A program made the translations under genes and the position numbers. DNA of 64,000 bases, taken from positions 1 through 64,000 of the forward strand of contig PEWE01000004.1 in the NCBI GenBank assembly GCA_002779605.1. The letters are read 5' to 3'. Of this stretch, positions 63,365-64,000 are shown in pieces (position 1 is the stretch's first letter; each line of letters begins with the position of its first letter). This DNA comes from Zetaproteobacteria bacterium CG06_land_8_20_14_3_00_59_53. GTDB lineage: Bacteria; Pseudomonadota; Zetaproteobacteria; Mariprofundales; Mariprofundaceae. The notes below the pieces were generated by a model. That model searched no databases, was not told the DNA's origin, and worked only from the letters and a program-made list of their open reading frames with translations.

Positions 63365-63757
63365 ATGCGAAACAGCGTCATGGCGAACGTCGAATTCTGC
63401 TTCAAGGGCGAATTCATCGACGCCTGTGCAGCCATCGATCTCGACCTCTGCCTGCGTCACGGCGAACCGATGCACTACATCTACCACGAACTCGGCGCGC
63501 AGAACGGCATCGGCACGCACACCTATGAATTCGACGTCATGGTGATGGAACCGGTCGAGTTTTCCCATCCGACCGGACTGGCCTGCCGCTTTCTGGCGGA
63601 CGGGCATCTGGACTTCGACGCACTGCACCAGGCATGGGAGGCGGAAAAAATCGACGACATCCTGAAACCCATCGCGCTCAGACATCTGGGCATCGCCAGA
63701 CTGGAAGAACACCCGGCCATCAAGGCCGCGCTGGTCGAGGCCTATCTCGCAAGCTAG
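63365..63757 (+). CDS. Conserved-looking hypothetical protein
   Basis: A 130-residue soluble protein with AGGGGAGAAGC directly before the ATG. The sequence has a beta-strand start (ANVEFCFKGEFIDACAAIDL), an acidic aromatic middle (YIYHELGAQNGIGTHTYEFDVMVMEPVEF) and a helical C terminus (IALRHLGIARLEEHPAIKAALVEAYLAS). I have a faint memory of similar unnamed proteins in gammaproteobacteria but cannot name the family. It is divergent from nuoA and converges with sthA. Confidence 0.65.
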   Translation: MRNSVMANVEFCFKGEFIDACAAIDLDLCLRHGEPMHYIYHELGAQNGIGTHTYEFDVMVMEPVEFSHPTGLACRFLADGHLDFDALHQAWEAEKIDDILKPIALRHLGIARLEEHPAIKAALVEAYLAS

Positions 63758-63768
63758 GGCCTGAGGCT

Positions 63769-64000
63769 TCATTCCTGTAAAGCGGCGACCTGCTTCTCAG
63801 CGTGTTCCGCCGGCTCGCGGTGCAGCACAGCCAGACAATCCAGCGCTGCGAGTTTGTAGCATTCGGCCAGCGTCGGATAGTTGAACACATTGCGCACCAG
63901 ATCGGTCACCGTGCCTCCCAGATTCATCACCAGCTGCCCGATATGGATCAGTTCGCTGGCAGATTCGCCGACGATATGCACACCGAGGATCTTGCGAGTG
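63769..64000 (-). CDS. sthA: Soluble pyridine nucleotide transhydrogenase (SthA-like), C-terminal part
   Basis: The frame is open to the right edge; the visible 76 residues ([25 protein letters not shown] ... [19 protein letters not shown]) are the dimerisation domain of a flavin disulfide-reductase-fold enzyme. The FNYPT stretch and lack of the HPT/HE motif of dihydrolipoamide dehydrogenase fit SthA, which balances NADH and NADPH. The track start at 63981 is an internal GTG. A tail of about 20 residues beyond the usual end is present. Confidence 0.75.
   Translation of the reverse strand, partial: TRKILGVHIVGESASELIHIGQLVMNLGGTVTDLVRNVFNYPTLAECYKLAALDCLAVLHREPAEHAEKQVAALQE

Overview
The window is a chromosomal segment of a Gram-negative, ubiquinone-using bacterium, entered from the left by the early end of a Mu-like transposable prophage. 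The host half carries Kdo/LPS export genes (kdsD, kdsC, lptC, lptA, lptB), ubiquinone genes (ubiX, ubiK), a complete 14-gene complex I operon, and a type IV pilin locus of the layout known from Myxococcus and Geobacter (pilin plus PilG/H/I-like ABC genes). Ubiquinone genes combined with a delta-like pil and nadD/obgE gene order point to a deep-branching proteobacterium. My best guess is a Zetaproteobacterium of the Mariprofundus type; this is inference, because no rRNA gene is present.

Region 1 (1-6878): Mu-like prophage early region. Reading leftward from the phage end there is a c-type repressor (+ strand), an operator/promoter region with repeated TTTACGG-type boxes, a Ner-like regulator, a small unknown protein, the DDE transposase (MuA-like), the AAA ATPase (MuB-like), and a run of six tightly overlapping small early genes leaving the left edge. 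The phage end appears to be at 6878, and the insertion has cut a host SulP transporter gene whose 3' part (6879-7726) remains.

Region 2 (7.7-19.8 kb): a methyltransferase, nth, an orphan PilP-like gene and an outer-membrane protein, tsaD, then a minus-strand pilin locus: pilA, a terminator, a second pilin, a PglL-type O-oligosaccharyltransferase, and PilG/PilH/PilI-like genes. The oligosaccharyltransferase reading frame seems to begin upstream of any ATG/GTG/TTG, possibly at an ATA that overlaps the stop of the second pilin. comM, ubiK and a lipoprotein gene follow.

Region 3 (19.7-36 kb): ubiX, the lpt/kds operon, M23 and M48 peptidases, yajQ, tyrS, anmK, a membrane-bound hydrolase-like protein, an M14 peptidase, a DUF971 protein with an MscS channel, a glycine-zipper protein, rnhA and an exosortase-associated-type protein.

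Region 4 (35.4-48.7 kb): a minus-strand housekeeping and envelope block: rpmE-rplU-rpmA, obgE-proB-proA, nadD-rsfS-rlmH-envC, ctpA, divergent polysaccharide deacetylase, L,D-transpeptidase, DUF484-GGDEF, xerC. Several act on peptidoglycan remodelling and cell separation.

Region 5 (48.8-63.2 kb): nuoA-N with a recognisable promoter before nuoA and a GC-rich hairpin after nuoN. The right edge holds a small conserved hypothetical gene and the 3' end of a SthA-like transhydrogenase. I saw no rRNA, tRNA or CRISPR array. No stretch longer than about 260 bp outside the prophage end lacks a gene.
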